From assembly GCA_016777645.1 (NCBI GenBank), contig JADHRC010000084.1, forward strand, positions 1 to 6,820: a stretch of 6,820 nt of DNA. The letters are read 5' to 3'. The stretch comes from Alphaproteobacteria bacterium. GTDB lineage: Bacteria; Pseudomonadota; Alphaproteobacteria; Puniceispirillales; Marisalimonadaceae. Under the pieces are notes generated by a model that saw only the letters and a program-made list of their open reading frames with translations, searched no databases and was not told the DNA's origin. This document shows, one piece after another, positions 6,314 through 6,820 of the stretch (the first letter of the stretch is position 1; each line of letters starts with the position of its first letter). The translations under genes and the position numbers were made by a program.

Positions 6314-6460
6314 TTATAAAATATTTGATGTTTTTTTTGAAAAGTAATTTAGCTTTTTATTCAAAAATCTTTTAATTTTTGAAAAATTCCATACCAATAT
6401 AAAAGAAACTAAAGCGCTTAAAAACATTAACAAAAAGTTTGATGAAGATCCAATACACAT
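6314..6460 (-). CDS. Possible small one-helix membrane protein (48 aa)
   Basis: A minus-strand frame starts at ATG (6460-6458) and ends at TAA (6316-6314). AGGA lies seven bases upstream of the ATG, which is good Shine-Dalgarno spacing. The predicted peptide has a short polar start (MCIGSSSN), one hydrophobic helix of about 17 residues (NFLLMFLSALVSFILVW, residues 8-24) and a strongly basic tail (SKIKRFLNKKLNYFSKK), the pattern expected of a single-pass membrane protein with the tail inside. I recognise no family. It converges on the oxidase gene with one base between the stop codons, so it would fill an otherwise empty gap exactly. Against it: the frame is short and T-rich DNA readily yields hydrophobic peptides. 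Moderate confidence only. Confidence 0.42.
   Translation of the reverse strand: MCIGSSSNFLLMFLSALVSFILVWNFSKIKRFLNKKLNYFSKKTSNIL
6334..6367 (+). terminator. Weak AT-rich hairpin after the oxidase gene
   Basis: TTTTTGAA (6334-6341) is complementary to TTCAAAAA (6360-6367), with AAG and CTT able to add pairs in the 18-base loop region. It lies 21 bases after the oxidase stop and is followed by TCTTTTAATTTTT. The stem is almost all A-T, so it would be a poor intrinsic terminator; it also lies inside the proposed small minus-strand gene. It is recorded as the only terminator-like structure at the end of the operon. Confidence 0.25.
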
Positions 6461-6564
6461 AACATAATCCTACACTTTTTTTTCAAGATTTCAAACAATT
6501 GCTTAATTTTCCTATGTTTTAATATATATTTATTCCATTATTGATCTAAGGGCGATTTTGATAA

Positions 6565-6820
6565 ATGGTTTATTATCCTAACATAGAAAAAGAATTAAGA
6601 ATTGATCATGCAGATTTAAATAAATTAGTTAAGTCAATTTTTTATCGTTATAAATATTCAAGAATTGATCGATTTAAAAAACTATCAAGAAAAAATGAAA
6701 AGAATAGTTAAAGAATTCAAGAATTCACGGCCCATTAAAAATAAAAAAATTTATCTTCCTGGTCAGATTGAAAATGAATTAAATTTACAAAATATTAAAT
6801 TTGGAATTCCATTAAATGAA
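6565..6820 (+). pseudogene. Remnant of an Ldh2-family oxidoreductase (N- and C-terminal pieces, centre missing)
   Basis: From ATG 6565 the frame reads MVYYPNIEKELRIDHADL then NKLVKSIF, like the N-terminus of the malate/L-lactate dehydrogenase (Ldh2) family ('.i.ad.Lr.lv.aif'), and ends at TAA 6709-6711 after 48 codons. In the next frame (open from 6629, after a TAG at 6626-6628) the DNA encodes LSQFFIVINIQEL, a charged helix, then IYLPGQIENE and a final GIPLNE before the window ends. This resembles the family's C-terminus ('.hFFlAidp..f...PGe.E......GIpl'). Full-length members are about 340 residues, so about 250 internal residues are absent. The junction lies around 6628-6643, in or near a T-run, and shifts the frame. 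The gene therefore looks non-functional. The start has only a distant AAGGG (6548-6552). An assembly error collapsing the middle is an alternative. The homology is recognised by eye and is firmer for the C-terminal piece. Confidence 0.6.

Noticed and set aside
6412..6419. Palindrome AAGCGCTT
   Set aside because: Eight bases only, isolated and inside the proposed small gene; no second copy or context suggesting a site.
6512..6586. Inverted repeat CTATGTT (6512-6518) and AACATAG (6580-6586)
   Set aside because: Seven-base arms 61 bases apart in AT-rich DNA are likely chance; no target duplication or transposase remnant beside them.
6695..6820. Independent gene starting at ATG 6695
   Set aside because: Its reading frame carries Ldh2-like C-terminal sequence already upstream of this ATG (from about 6629), so the ATG is an internal Met of the remnant rather than a start.
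1..6820. CRISPR array, tRNA, insertion sequence, toxin-antitoxin or phage-defence genes
   Set aside because: No repeated spacer pattern, cloverleaf, transposase or defence-family motif was found on either strand.

Overview
The window looks like a strongly AT-rich, compactly arranged bacterial chromosome segment. Gene content (MmgE/PrpD, M20 carbamoylase-type amidase, SDR dehydrogenase, Ldh2-family remnant, Tat-exported multicopper oxidase with a cytochrome c and a DUF4396 protein) resembles low-GC marine Proteobacteria, most plausibly Alphaproteobacteria. That placement is an inference from gene families and base composition. No rRNA, tRNA, mobile element, CRISPR array or replication origin was seen.

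The left half (1-3812) is catabolic in character. It starts inside an MmgE/PrpD-family gene on the + strand whose 5' end lies outside the window. That gene converges, with overlapping stop codons, on a two-gene minus-strand unit: an SDR oxidoreductase followed by an M20 hydantoinase/carbamoylase-type amidase. Both minus-strand starts are set by good Shine-Dalgarno sites lying inside longer open frames. A small cupin gene diverges from the SDR gene across a 192-bp intergenic region. The substrate of this cluster cannot be read from the sequence.

The right half (about 3880-6312) is a probable copper-handling operon of three + strand genes: a DUF4396 membrane protein, a membrane-anchored cytochrome c whose GTG start overlaps the DUF4396 stop, and a Tat-exported multicopper oxidase with all twelve copper ligands. 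Just upstream is a sequence with the architecture of a MerR/CueR-type promoter: a -35-like TTTACC, a 19-bp spacer carrying ACCTTCCCCTAAGGGTAA, then TATGTA. This suggests induction by Cu(I) through a CueR/HmrR-like regulator encoded elsewhere. The inferred scheme is that the oxidase detoxifies periplasmic Cu(I), with the cytochrome as possible electron partner and DUF4396 as an uncharacterised membrane partner.

At the right edge, a 48-codon minus-strand frame with its own ribosome binding site could encode a one-helix membrane protein and ends one base from the oxidase stop. After it, 6565-6820 holds what looks like a gutted Ldh2-family (malate/L-lactate dehydrogenase type) gene: an N-terminal piece and a C-terminal piece in different frames, joined without the roughly 250-residue middle.
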